Assembly: GCA_013314775.1 (NCBI GenBank)
Contig: JABUFB010000008.1
Location: 1-64,000 of the forward strand
Length of the DNA stretch: 64,000 bases
DNA from: Armatimonadota bacterium
GTDB taxonomy: Bacteria > Armatimonadota > Zipacnadia > Zipacnadales > JABUFB01
Direction: 5' to 3'
Shown here: positions 8,022 to 17,056 of the stretch, one piece after another
How the letters are laid out: each line of letters starts with the position of its first letter
Numbering within the stretch: position 1 is the first letter of the stretch
The notes under the pieces: model-generated
Databases searched by the model: none
The model's input: only the letters and a program-made list of their open reading frames with translations
What the model was told of the DNA's origin: nothing
Program-made: the position numbers and the translations under genes

Positions 8022-10718
8022 TCATGGACGCGGGTACTCCAGGCGAAGGATACAGCTCTGCTGCGGTGCCAGTTCACGAGGCAGAGCGTCGAGCTTCCGC
8101 ACCGTGGCGTCGGGTGAGACCAGGATGCCATCGCGTAATTCCGCGCCGGTTGGTCTGAGACCTCCCGGATCAAGAGTGAACCGGGCAGTCCCGGACGTCC
8201 AATTGGTGACCAGGCAGATAAGCTCGCCCCGGGCATTTCGAGCCGCGACTGCTTCCAGGTCGTCTGGATAGGGAGGCTCTGCGCCCGGGTAGGCGATCTG
8301 GACATGGTCGACCACGCTCAGGGACTCGAAGTTCTCCCGCAACGGGCTGCCCTCGAAGAGCGCCTTGTAGATGCGCAGCAGCAATTCGGAGGCGGCGGGC
8401 CTGAATTTCGGCGGGTAGATGCGCTCGGTCCTCGTCCGCTTCTCATTGCTATAGTCCACGGGCAGCCCCGCGCCAAATTCGCCGGCAAGATAGACGACGG
8501 CGCCGTCCCCGATGGCGCGGTAGGTAATGACCGGGACATCTCCTGCGCTAGCCAGTGCGCGCGCCGACTTGTCCAGGGCAACCGACGCGAACACGCTGAA
8601 CTCCTCCGTCGGACTGAGCCACTCCACGCCGGTACCTGGCTCCACGGTCAGCGGACCCATCTGTTCACCAGAGGGTGCGCGCGCAAGGCCGAGAAGCTCA
8701 AGCAGCGCTGGTCGGTCCCTGAGCTTACCATCCTCATCCAGCGTTCCGACTTCGGAAATGACCACGAGTCGGCCGCCCGAGGCCGCATACTGACGCAGGA
8801 CTTCCGCTTGCCGATCGGAGATCGCGAAGGCGAAGGGAACGACCGCTATCGGATAGTCCGAGAGCTGCTCGGCGGTGACGGATTCCAGGTAATACAGGTC
8901 CACAGGCACCGCCGACCGAAGGAGGTGCATCAGCGGCTCCACTTGTGCCCGGGATGCGTAGCGCGCATCCTTGCCGGAGTGGGTCAGAACCGGCTGTGGC
9001 TCGGGTTCGGTGTTGAACCGCCACCAGTCTTCCGAAGCGCGGCTGTGTAGAAGGGCGATGCGCTTGATTGGGGTCAAACCCTCGAACCACGGATCGGCCT
9101 CTTTGAGCGCCTGATAGGCAGCCTTTACCGTGGCGTATGTGAAAGCTGGGTCCGACGCGGTGGCCGTCTGGCCTGTAATGTGTGAGTGGTGCCACCAGGC
9201 AAGCTCTCTCGCGCCGTGAAACACCGAGCTAAACGCGGCGCCGTAGACTTCCACCGGCTCGAGCTCGCGATGCTCGGGACGCAGCCGCGAAGCCTCCAGA
9301 ACCGACCCGCACTGGCGCAGGGGATGTGCGCCGGATAGCCGCTCGCAAGTCTCGGTGACATACCAGTGGGTAGAGTCCCCCAGGTAATTGTGCAGCAGGA
9401 TGTAGGGGTCTGTCGTAAGGAAGTCGATCTTGGTGCCGTACCCCACCTGGTCCCACGCCACGCCCACGGTCCACCAGCGATCGGAGCAGACCGGGGTCAC
9501 ACACAGCAGTGAATCCGCACGGCAGTCCGGGTTCGCCTGCTTCACAGCTTCGGCGCTCTTGCGCAGCCATTCGGTGGTGGTCTGATAACGGAAGCGAATG
9601 TAGTCGCGCCAGGCGTTGGTCTGCTGGACCGTGGACAGATCAGGCATGTCGGTCCCGAATCTCGCCCGGTAAATGGCGCGACAACCGGGACCGTCGCAGT
9701 ATGGCGGCATCCGCTCATAATACGCGCGCACCGCGTCGTCCCGGTGATTGGCGAAGTCCCGTTTGAGGCCGCGGTTGTCGTAATTGTACTCATCGGGCAC
9801 AAGACTGATGCCCGCAATGTCCTGGCGCGCTATGTCGCCCATGACTGCGACCCAGTTCTCGCCCCACTTCTCGTTCGGACAGTAGTAGGCCGGAAAGCGC
9901 GGATCATCCACGCCGTCGAAGGGTTGTGGCAGGGAGCCCATGGTCACCCAGACGCCGATACCTCGCTGCTTGAGGAACTCCAGGAACTCGGCCAGCGGAC
10001 TGGGGCCGTCATAGTGCCTGCCGAGAAGATCCGACTCCCAGCATGGAGCGCTCGGAGACAGGTAAATGTGCATGGCATTCGCGTTCAGGTCCAGGTACTC
10101 TGCGACCAGTTTGTCTCGAGCTTCCGTATCCACGCGGTCGTCGGGCTCGAAGCCGGGATTACGCAGGAGATTCCCGCCGTCAACTTCGCCCAGGAACAGG
10201 TCGTCGAACCAGACCTTGCCGGACTTCTCGCGGATGAAGGCGTGGAAACTGGCACTCTTCACGGGCTTCTCCGGCGTCACGACTGACTCCGCATACTCCC
10301 AGTCGTGGGTGCCCGGCCGGAACGCCGCGATTTGCATATGCCAGGGGGTGCCGTCAGCCAGCACCATGTCCACATACAGCGAGTATTCGTAACCGGTTCC
10401 CGGGGCCACGTCCTGGGCCTTGCTCCAGCCCGCGATCTTGATGGGCTTCGGCTCGGCCTGGTTCAGGGAGACGGTCTGGCGCACTCCGGATCCGGAGCCG
10501 CGACCGCCGCCGGTGTTGTCGCACAGCAGCGCACCGGCGCCGCTGAACTTCACGTCGGTCACATACTGCGGAGCACCGCGGAATTGCGCCCAGACCGCAG
10601 TAGCGATTGCAGCGGACGGATTGCAGTAGATGCCTCGGGTGACATTGCTCCGTGGCTGATAGCCCCACGTGTGCGAAGCCACAAGGGCGACGAGAACCAG
10701 CGAACTTGCCCAGCGCAT
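8022..10718 (-). CDS. secreted GH42-like glycoside-hydrolase-family protein
   Basis: An 898-residue protein with signal peptide MRWASSLVLVALVASHTWG. After a beta-sandwich-like region (about 25-180) comes a TIM-barrel-like region (about 190-580) with a Glu in LVPDEYNYD at the position expected for a GH-A acid/base. The region about 600-760 (VTAEQLSDYPIAVVPF, ASGGRLVVISE) resembles the glutamine-amidotransferase-like trimerisation domain of GH42 beta-galactosidases, followed by a small beta domain. It should act on glycans outside the cytoplasm; specificity is unknown and catalysis unproven. ATG 10718 has GGGAGG upstream and begins the signal peptide; the frame is open further upstream without coding character. 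It follows the esterase gene by 37 nt on the same strand. Confidence 0.75.
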   Translation of the reverse strand: MRWASSLVLVALVASHTWGYQPRSNVTRGIYCNPSAAIATAVWAQFRGAPQYVTDVKFSGAGALLCDNTGGGRGSGSGVRQTVSLNQAEPKPIKIAGWSKAQDVAPGTGYEYSLYVDMVLADGTPWHMQIAAFRPGTHDWEYAESVVTPEKPVKSASFHAFIREKSGKVWFDDLFLGEVDGGNLLRNPGFEPDDRVDTEARDKLVAEYLDLNANAMHIYLSPSAPCWESDLLGRHYDGPSPLAEFLEFLKQRGIGVWVTMGSLPQPFDGVDDPRFPAYYCPNEKWGENWVAVMGDIARQDIAGISLVPDEYNYDNRGLKRDFANHRDDAVRAYYERMPPYCDGPGCRAIYRARFGTDMPDLSTVQQTNAWRDYIRFRYQTTTEWLRKSAEAVKQANPDCRADSLLCVTPVCSDRWWTVGVAWDQVGYGTKIDFLTTDPYILLHNYLGDSTHWYVTETCERLSGAHPLRQCGSVLEASRLRPEHRELEPVEVYGAAFSSVFHGARELAWWHHSHITGQTATASDPAFTYATVKAAYQALKEADPWFEGLTPIKRIALLHSRASEDWWRFNTEPEPQPVLTHSGKDARYASRAQVEPLMHLLRSAVPVDLYYLESVTAEQLSDYPIAVVPFAFAISDRQAEVLRQYAASGGRLVVISEVGTLDEDGKLRDRPALLELLGLARAPSGEQMGPLTVEPGTGVEWLSPTEEFSVFASVALDKSARALASAGDVPVITYRAIGDGAVVYLAGEFGAGLPVDYSNEKRTRTERIYPPKFRPAASELLLRIYKALFEGSPLRENFESLSVVDHVQIAYPGAEPPYPDDLEAVAARNARGELICLVTNWTSGTARFTLDPGGLRPTGAELRDGILVSPDATVRKLDALPRELAPQQSCILRLEYPRP

Positions 10719-10755
10719 CGCGCGGCCTCCCGCATTATTGGGCGACGGAACAAAC

Positions 10756-11568
10756 TCAGAACCCGAGCCCGGCGAGCCACTCACAGCAGAGCTTGGCCCA
10801 GCTCGCGACGTGGGGGTCTTCGGGCGCGAGACCAAGGCCGTGCCGGCCCGATTGGTAGATATGCAGTTCGAAGGGCACCCCGCACTTGCGCAGAGCGCTC
10901 GCGAACAGGATGCTGTTCTCCACCGGCACTCCGGCGTCATCAGCGGTGTGCCACAGGAAAGTCGGAGGGGTGTCTCCGGTCACCTGGGTCTCATTGGATA
11001 GCGAAGAGATCAGCTCTGCCGGCGCGTTCTCGCCCAACAGGTTGCGCAGCGAGCCGAGGTGCCCGAATTGTCCGAAGCTGATGACCGGGTAGCAGAGCAC
11101 AAGCGCATCCGGACGGCAGGAGACCCGGGCAACGGGGTCGGCCGAGTTTGGATCTCCGGCGTCGTAATGCGTCCCCGCGGTGCTTGCCAGGTGCCCACCG
11201 GCCGAGAAGCCCAAAATCCCGATCCTGTCGGGCAGAATGCCCCAGCATTGAGCGTTCACTCGAACCGTACGAATGGCGCGCTGGGCGTCCATGAGCGGGT
11301 ACGGGTGCCGGTACGACGCGACCCGGTAATGGCAAACGAAGGCGTGGATGCCGGCCTGGTTGAGCATGCGTGCGATGGGCTCGCCTTCGTGATCGGCCCG
11401 GCCCGCATAGCCGCCACCTGGGCAGACCACCACAGCGCCTCGCGGTTTCGGGGTGTCGACCAGGAAGGGAACCAGGGTCGGGACGTGACGGGGCTCGCCA
11501 GTGTGGATTCCGGGTACTTCGCCGGGCCAGAGGTTCATCGGTTGTGAGTTCGTGATGGGTGATGTCAT
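10756..11568 (-). CDS. alpha/beta-hydrolase, carbohydrate-esterase-like (BD-FAE/AXE type)
   Basis: A 270-residue alpha/beta-hydrolase with the oxyanion-hole segment CPGGGYAGRADHEG (about residues 49-62), nucleophile Ser122 in GFSAGGH, a probable acid in TADDAGVP and catalytic His in SGRHGLG near the C-terminus. This pattern matches small acetyl- or feruloyl-esterases encoded next to glycoside hydrolases. No signal peptide is seen, so it is likely cytoplasmic and may deacetylate imported oligosaccharides. ATG 11568 has GAGG 6 nt upstream. It lies between the solute-binding lipoprotein and the GH42-like gene, all on the - strand. Confidence 0.85.
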   Translation of the reverse strand: MTSPITNSQPMNLWPGEVPGIHTGEPRHVPTLVPFLVDTPKPRGAVVVCPGGGYAGRADHEGEPIARMLNQAGIHAFVCHYRVASYRHPYPLMDAQRAIRTVRVNAQCWGILPDRIGILGFSAGGHLASTAGTHYDAGDPNSADPVARVSCRPDALVLCYPVISFGQFGHLGSLRNLLGENAPAELISSLSNETQVTGDTPPTFLWHTADDAGVPVENSILFASALRKCGVPFELHIYQSGRHGLGLAPEDPHVASWAKLCCEWLAGLGF

Positions 11569-11682
11569 GGGGTCCTCTGCATGGTGTCTTGGTAATCAGA
11601 AAGATGGTAGACGACGCTGCATGGTACGAACCCGCGCTCCGCGCGGTAGTGGACGGCGCAGGCGGACGGCCAACGAAGCCCC

Positions 11683-12993
11683 TCAGTCAAACCGCTCCGC
11701 GCGTGACAACTCCCAGTCCAGCCGCTTCTGCATGCGCACGCGCACCTCACTCAGAGCCTGTTTCGGCGTCTTCCGGCAGAGCCAGATTTCGTCAAAGGCG
11801 TTGGCCATTTCGCCCGTGAATTCGCGGGAGATAGACAGATGCGGGCTGCTCACAGCGTTTGGGCTGCCGGCGAGGTCGGTGAAAACCTCGATCTCCGGGT
11901 TCGGGTGCTGTCGGAAGAACTCGGGGGTGGGATTCAGCAGCGGCGTGAACTTGCGTTGGCCGAGATTGAGCAACTCCGAACCCTTGTGGGTGGCAAGGAA
12001 GGCAAGGAACTCGAATGCCTCGTCCGGGTGTTTCGCTCCGCGAGGGATGATGACCACATCCTCCTCGGCCACTGTAGTGTTCGCCAGGTCGGGGCGGTCC
12101 TTCGGGTGCGGGAAGGGCGCTGCGCCCCATTCGACCCCAGGTGCGTACTTGTCCAGGAAGTTATACATCCACACGCCCTGCATTTCCATGGCCACCTTGC
12201 CGGCCATGAAGGCGTTCTGCGGGGATGAGAAGTTCCCGAAGCCGCTCTGGAAGGTCTGTAGCGCCTCGACGCCATACTCCCGCGCGTACTTCTGCACCCA
12301 TTCGAATGCCTGGACGTTCTCGGGTGAGTCGCAGGTGATCTTCGACTCGCCATCCCACAGCTGACCGCCGAAGAAGTAGCCCCACGCCCAGTTCCACCAG
12401 CCGGGCTCGGCCGGGATGAACCCCATCTGAATGATCTTGCCATTCTCGCGTTTCGTGAGCCGCGCCGCCATCTCGTCCAGTTCCTCGATGGTGCGAGGGG
12501 GCCTGTCAGGGTCGAGCCCGGCCTCGCGGAAAAGTCCCTTGTTCCAGTGCAAGGCCGTGGTCGCGGGCGTTGTCGGGATGGCATACAGACTGCCGCGGTA
12601 GACGCACATGTCCCAGAACTGGGGAATGAACAAGCTCCTTGTGATCCCATGCTTCTCGCAGTATTTGTCCAGGGGCAGGGCTGCACGCTTCTGGGCGTAC
12701 GAAACTACATCATTGGACCACAGGCCCGCAATGTCCGGCGGGATGCCACCTGCGGCGGCCATGAGGGTCTTCTGATCGATCTGGCTGACCGTGAGAAGCT
12801 CCACGAAAATGCGGTCCTGGGAGGCGTTGAAGGCGTCCACGGTATCGCGCATGGCGTCGCCCTCAAACCCGGTCCATTTCTCCCAATAGGTGACGTGGAC
12901 TTTCCCGTCGTCAGGCTCCCTCTCCCTCGTGCATCCGGGCAAGAGAGCCATCGCGAGGGCCGCCCCCAACGCGAAAATGTGTGCGCGGTTCAT
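11683..12993 (-). CDS. sugar ABC-type extracellular solute-binding lipoprotein
   Basis: A 436-residue family 1 solute-binding protein. The lipoprotein signal peptide MNRAHIFALGAALAMALLPGC ends in an LPGC lipobox (Cys21). The mature part starts with VTYWEKWTGFEGDAM and contains typical cluster motifs (ALHWNKGLFREAGLDPDRPP; NAFMAGKVAMEMQG). Such lipoproteins capture oligosaccharides for ABC import. No permease or ATPase gene lies within this window, so its partners must be elsewhere or it is an orphan. ATG 12993 starts the signal peptide and has GGTGA upstream; the frame is open for another 40 codons without leader character. The esterase gene follows downstream after 114 nt. Confidence 0.9.
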   Translation of the reverse strand: MNRAHIFALGAALAMALLPGCTREREPDDGKVHVTYWEKWTGFEGDAMRDTVDAFNASQDRIFVELLTVSQIDQKTLMAAAGGIPPDIAGLWSNDVVSYAQKRAALPLDKYCEKHGITRSLFIPQFWDMCVYRGSLYAIPTTPATTALHWNKGLFREAGLDPDRPPRTIEELDEMAARLTKRENGKIIQMGFIPAEPGWWNWAWGYFFGGQLWDGESKITCDSPENVQAFEWVQKYAREYGVEALQTFQSGFGNFSSPQNAFMAGKVAMEMQGVWMYNFLDKYAPGVEWGAAPFPHPKDRPDLANTTVAEEDVVIIPRGAKHPDEAFEFLAFLATHKGSELLNLGQRKFTPLLNPTPEFFRQHPNPEIEVFTDLAGSPNAVSSPHLSISREFTGEMANAFDEIWLCRKTPKQALSEVRVRMQKRLDWELSRAERFD

Positions 12994-13149
12994 GAAGGTC
13001 ACCCGCGGGCAGTTCGACAACATGGGGCCGTCTCCCTGCGTGCCATTGCGGGACTTCACCGGCATGCGGGGGTCCTGTACAATCAGGCGGAGCTCTTCAG
13101 TTGCCGCTCTCACTGGCGGATACCGTCCGCTCTTCCGGAGGTTGCTATA

Positions 13150-13797
13150 ATGAAAATCGTTGACATCAGCGGCCCGATCTACTCAGGCATGTGGACCTAC
13201 GGCGGCACTTACGGTGAAGTTCAGATCGCTGAAGTGCCCCAGCTCGAGGCTGTGGAGCACGTGACTTACTCCTGGCGAATGGCCATGAGTGTGCAGTCTG
13301 GGACCTATCTTGAGACCTCGCTGCACGTGGACCGCAATGGCCCGGCGCTCATTGACATTGCCCTCGAAGACCTCTGGATGGTGGACTGTGCGGTGCTGCG
13401 GGTCCCGAAGGAGCCGGACGGGATGATCACCGCGCGGGACCTCATAGACTGCAATGTCCCTGTGCAGCGAGGCGACGCCGTGATCGTGGCCACCGGATGG
13501 GACGCCCACTGGCGCGAGCCGGATTTCGTCACCAACTGCCCATGGTTCAGCGCGGAAGCGATGCACTGGATTCTGGACCACGAACCGGTGATCCTCTGCG
13601 GCGACGTGCCGCGATTTGACTCCTGGGCGGATCCCCAGGGCTTCTGGGATCGGTTCTTCGGGCAAGGCACGCTGCTTCTTGCTCCTGCGGTCAACCTGAT
13701 GAACATCGGCGCGGACCGCGTGAAACTGTGCGCACTGCCCATGAAGCTCGAAGAGTCATGCGCCGCGCCCTGCCGGGCGGTGGTGGTCGAAGAGTAG
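13150..13797 (+). CDS. cyclase-family (kynurenine-formamidase-like) protein with altered metal-binding motif
   Basis: A 215-residue protein of the cyclase superfamily, which includes bacterial metal-dependent arylformamidases. The overall frame (opening IVDISGPIYSG, a metal motif near residue 50, GDAVIVATGWDAHW, LLAPAVNLMNIG) is typical. However, the signature HxGTHxExxxH reads QSGTYLETSLH here: Gln49 and Tyr53 replace two ligand histidines, while Glu55 and His59 remain. The second cyclase gene in this window (40487-41131) keeps the canonical motif. Activity is therefore doubtful or uses a different metal site. ATG 13150 has GGAGG at 13136-13140. The gene diverges from the solute-binding lipoprotein gene and converges with the GH123-like gene. 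Confidence 0.8.
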   Translation: MKIVDISGPIYSGMWTYGGTYGEVQIAEVPQLEAVEHVTYSWRMAMSVQSGTYLETSLHVDRNGPALIDIALEDLWMVDCAVLRVPKEPDGMITARDLIDCNVPVQRGDAVIVATGWDAHWREPDFVTNCPWFSAEAMHWILDHEPVILCGDVPRFDSWADPQGFWDRFFGQGTLLLAPAVNLMNIGADRVKLCALPMKLEESCAAPCRAVVVEE

Positions 13798-13817
13798 CGG
13801 TGCGGTACCCCAGCATC

Positions 13818-16800
13818 TCAGTTCCATGGGCCGGCGTTGATCCACAGAGGCACCCGCGCCTGATCCAGCTGCTTGCCCTCGGCCGTCAGCCTCACCCCAA
13901 GCTCGTACCTCCCGGGCTTTAGCGAAGCAGTCCCCAGGTGCAGATAGGTGCGTCCGGTCGGCCCCGGTTCCAATGTGGTTCGCTCATTGCACTCGGGGCC
14001 GGTGAAGATCACATTCAGCACCGAGCGCCGAAGCAGGCCGCGGTCCAGATTGCGATCAGCGGTTATGTCAATTCCCGGCTGGCCTGCCAGGAGCATGGTG
14101 CGTTGCGGAGTGATCGTCAGGGGTTGGTCCAGCCAGCGCGCCGAGACCACGGTCAGCGCCGTGCTCCGCGTTGGTCGGACCTGAGAGGGCGCCAGGTCCC
14201 GGGCCAGACGCAGGCGCGCTCGTTCATCCAGCGGTCCCTGCGGCGCGTCCGAGGGCTTCGCCCACATGCTAATGGGCTGAAGCTGAATCGCCACTGTGTT
14301 CAGGTCGCGCGCATTCAGTTCGAAGGGCACTGTGAGCCGGTCCGCGCCGGGTAGGAGCACGGTCCGGATGCGCTCGGGCGGAGCACCGGAAATCGTAACA
14401 GTGAGGTCCACTTCTGCCAGTCCGTCAGGGTTCGAGATGTCCAGTGTGATCCGGTTTGCCCCCCACAAAGCGGGCGAGCACTGCACACTGTCTATCGACA
14501 GCGCGCCGGTATGCATGATCAGCCGGCCGAATCGGGCCGGGCTGTGGTAGCCGCCGAAGGTCGGCGACCAGCAGGCGTATTCGGAGCCCCCGGGAACGCG
14601 GCGGGTGCGGGTGAAGTTTGCGTAGAGCGAGCGGGCCCCGTCCCATCCCAGTGCCACAAGCGGGATCGACATCTCCACGCACCATCCGCCGGGACACGCG
14701 GCGGCGCTCACAGTCCAGTCCGCGTTCCAGGATGCGTCTGAACGGATTGCAGAGCCCCTGGGAGCCTGATTGCCCAATGCGCCCTGAACGCGTACCCGCG
14801 CGTCGTAGCGCGTCCCCCGGCTGTTGGCGACGAAATGGCAGTAGTTGCGCGGGTCGGGCGATGCGCCGAGGAACACCTCCACGGAATCGTCCGACCACAC
14901 TGGTCCGTCGTCCTCTGTCACATCCGCGCGCACAAGGTCCATCTGGTCCTCCTCGCATTGGAACGCCACGTAGAGCCGCGATCGGTCGCGCATTGCGAAG
15001 ACCTTCGTTGAGCGCGGCGCGGAATGCCCGTGTTCATCGGTGAGCACCGCGACCTCGTAGACGGGGGACCAGTCGCCGAGGTCGCCGTCAAGCACGGGGG
15101 GAGTAGAGACGAGGGGAGCACAGGCCGCTGGGACCGCCGGCTCGAACTCCGGCCGGATGTCCGGCAGCGCTCCGGACTCGAAAACCGGCTTGCCTTGCCG
15201 TTTCTCACCTGGAGCGTTCGGGCGAGCGAGTGCGCCACCCAGCGCCTGGGCGCAGTCGAAGAGCAGTTCGCAGACCCGCCAGCGCAGAACCTGGGCCGAG
15301 TCCGAGGGCAACTGCCCGTCGTCCAGCCACGGCACGTCATTGAGGATCCGGGCCAGCTCTGCCCTCGTTGACCGGGCCACGACGGCGGCAGCGGGTGATT
15401 CAGACGCATCGAGTTCCGACAGAGCCCGGTCGAGTAAGTCCAAATAGCGCACGTCGTCGACAGCCTCGCGAATTCCCTCCCACTGAAGCGTCGGGATGTT
15501 CGCGGATCCCCCGGATCGGCCCGGGTAGGTGATGCAGGCGTCCTTCGCTTCGGCCCCTGTTCCGTCGAAGTCGTTGAAAGGGTCGCCGTTGGGGCGCTGG
15601 AATGTCCATGCCCAGCACGCCTGGGCGCCGGTTTTGTGGAACAGGAACCCGCCGAGATGCCGGTTCACCGCGACGGAACCCTCCTGCCCGGTGTAGCAGC
15701 CGATCCCATACCACCAGTAGTCGTCACCGGCAGCCTCGCACTCATCTTTCCGGGCCTGCGCCTGCTCGGCGTTCCCTGCACAAAAGCCGACACCATAGCA
15801 GCGCACATCGAGGTACGGGTCCAGCACATTGTTGGCAAAGTCAATGTCGGCAGTGGTGAAAGTCCGGTAGCCCGCATCGTGCAGAATCCGCAGGGTCTCC
15901 AGGGCCTCCTGCCGCACCGCAGGGTGCCCTCCGGGTTCGTCAACGGTGTGGTAGACGAACCTGGGCCAGGCCTTGCGCACCCGCAGGTCTTCCACAGCAC
16001 CCGCGATCTGCAGTAGCGTCTCGGCGAACTGCGGACCGTAATCGTCCGCTTGCAGCCCCCGCAGTCGGCGAACGAGACTGGCAATTCCCTGCAGGCTGAT
16101 GACGATCGGCTCGGAGAGGTTGGCGTCCAGATACAGGTCCACGTGGCGCTGGAACTCGGTCAGATCGGCTTTGACGCGCCCATCTTCCCACGTGAAAGCT
16201 CCATGTGTCAGCGGGTACAGAATGCAGCGGGTCACGCCATTGATGCGCCAGTCCACCATCTCGTCCAGGATGCGGTCGTCCGACCGGCCTCGCCAACGCC
16301 CGGTGTCCGGCCAGAGCCCCCAGAAGCGGTTCTTGGGCTCCTTGAGCACAAAAGGCACAACGCGCAAACTGATGGGGACGACCGCCGTGCGCAGACCCTC
16401 CGCGACCCGCACATAGCCCTGATACAGATCGGGCTGGGTGCCCGGCGGTACATAGACGCTGACCCAGAACTGCTGGACTTTCCCGGCTGACACCGACAGG
16501 CGCTTGGCGCTTTCCAGAAGCTCGGGGATGACGTAGTAGGAAGAACTGCGCCACGAGGTGCGCTGAGGCCATACCGTGACCGCCCTGACGTCGACGCGGT
16601 ACTCCTTGAGTGTCCTTCCGTGAGTGCTGATCAGTGGGCCCGATGTGATGTCCAGCGGCCCTGTGTCGCGCAGAGCGTATACCGCGAAGGTGGCGGGTTC
16701 GAACTCTCCCGGCGCGCTGAAGACCTGCATCGGCGCGCCGATCTCGGCCCTCACCGGTCGGTAATCCGGTCCGATCCCGTCGGTGATGGAGGGCACAAAA

Positions 16801-17009
16801 GCGATCCAGCCGCGCTCCTTGTCTTCAACAGACGGCGTCGGAAATGGCCGCTCAATGCCCCAGGGCTCCCGGGTGTACTCCACTCCGCCGAAATTGGCGG
16901 TCTCGCAGTGCGCAATGGATACGGCAAGAGCGCAGCAGCAGTAGAGCACCTTCGGCAGAAGACGCGCACTTGCGAGGCCGGGGCGATCAGGGTTGGTCAG
17001 ACGATGCAT
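13818..17009 (-). CDS. secreted GH123/DUF4091-like protein with CBM9-like domain
   Basis: A 1063-residue secreted protein (hydrophobic signal about residues 18-35). The central part (about 180-540) matches the DUF4091/glycoside hydrolase 123-like pattern: FWGLWPDTGRWRG, a FVYHTVDEPGGHP motif near residue 355 whose adjacent Asp-Glu pair fits GH123-type catalysis, and the closing WEGIREAVDDVRYLDLL helix. A CBM9-like/DOMON-type beta-sandwich follows (about 640-830; PVLDGDLGDW, SDDSVEVFLGA, WCVEMSIPLVALG), then a C-terminal beta-rich region. GH123 proper acts on N-acetylgalactosaminides, but DUF4091 members are diverse, so specificity is open. ATG 17009 has GGAGG 7 nt upstream. It is the last gene of a - strand series with the symporter and two TSUP genes. 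Confidence 0.78.
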   Translation of the reverse strand: MHRLTNPDRPGLASARLLPKVLYCCCALAVSIAHCETANFGGVEYTREPWGIERPFPTPSVEDKERGWIAFVPSITDGIGPDYRPVRAEIGAPMQVFSAPGEFEPATFAVYALRDTGPLDITSGPLISTHGRTLKEYRVDVRAVTVWPQRTSWRSSSYYVIPELLESAKRLSVSAGKVQQFWVSVYVPPGTQPDLYQGYVRVAEGLRTAVVPISLRVVPFVLKEPKNRFWGLWPDTGRWRGRSDDRILDEMVDWRINGVTRCILYPLTHGAFTWEDGRVKADLTEFQRHVDLYLDANLSEPIVISLQGIASLVRRLRGLQADDYGPQFAETLLQIAGAVEDLRVRKAWPRFVYHTVDEPGGHPAVRQEALETLRILHDAGYRTFTTADIDFANNVLDPYLDVRCYGVGFCAGNAEQAQARKDECEAAGDDYWWYGIGCYTGQEGSVAVNRHLGGFLFHKTGAQACWAWTFQRPNGDPFNDFDGTGAEAKDACITYPGRSGGSANIPTLQWEGIREAVDDVRYLDLLDRALSELDASESPAAAVVARSTRAELARILNDVPWLDDGQLPSDSAQVLRWRVCELLFDCAQALGGALARPNAPGEKRQGKPVFESGALPDIRPEFEPAVPAACAPLVSTPPVLDGDLGDWSPVYEVAVLTDEHGHSAPRSTKVFAMRDRSRLYVAFQCEEDQMDLVRADVTEDDGPVWSDDSVEVFLGASPDPRNYCHFVANSRGTRYDARVRVQGALGNQAPRGSAIRSDASWNADWTVSAAACPGGWCVEMSIPLVALGWDGARSLYANFTRTRRVPGGSEYACWSPTFGGYHSPARFGRLIMHTGALSIDSVQCSPALWGANRITLDISNPDGLAEVDLTVTISGAPPERIRTVLLPGADRLTVPFELNARDLNTVAIQLQPISMWAKPSDAPQGPLDERARLRLARDLAPSQVRPTRSTALTVVSARWLDQPLTITPQRTMLLAGQPGIDITADRNLDRGLLRRSVLNVIFTGPECNERTTLEPGPTGRTYLHLGTASLKPGRYELGVRLTAEGKQLDQARVPLWINAGPWN

Positions 17010-17056
17010 TCGTGGCCTCCGGGAAGGGCTGCCAGATGGATCTTCACGGCACCGGT

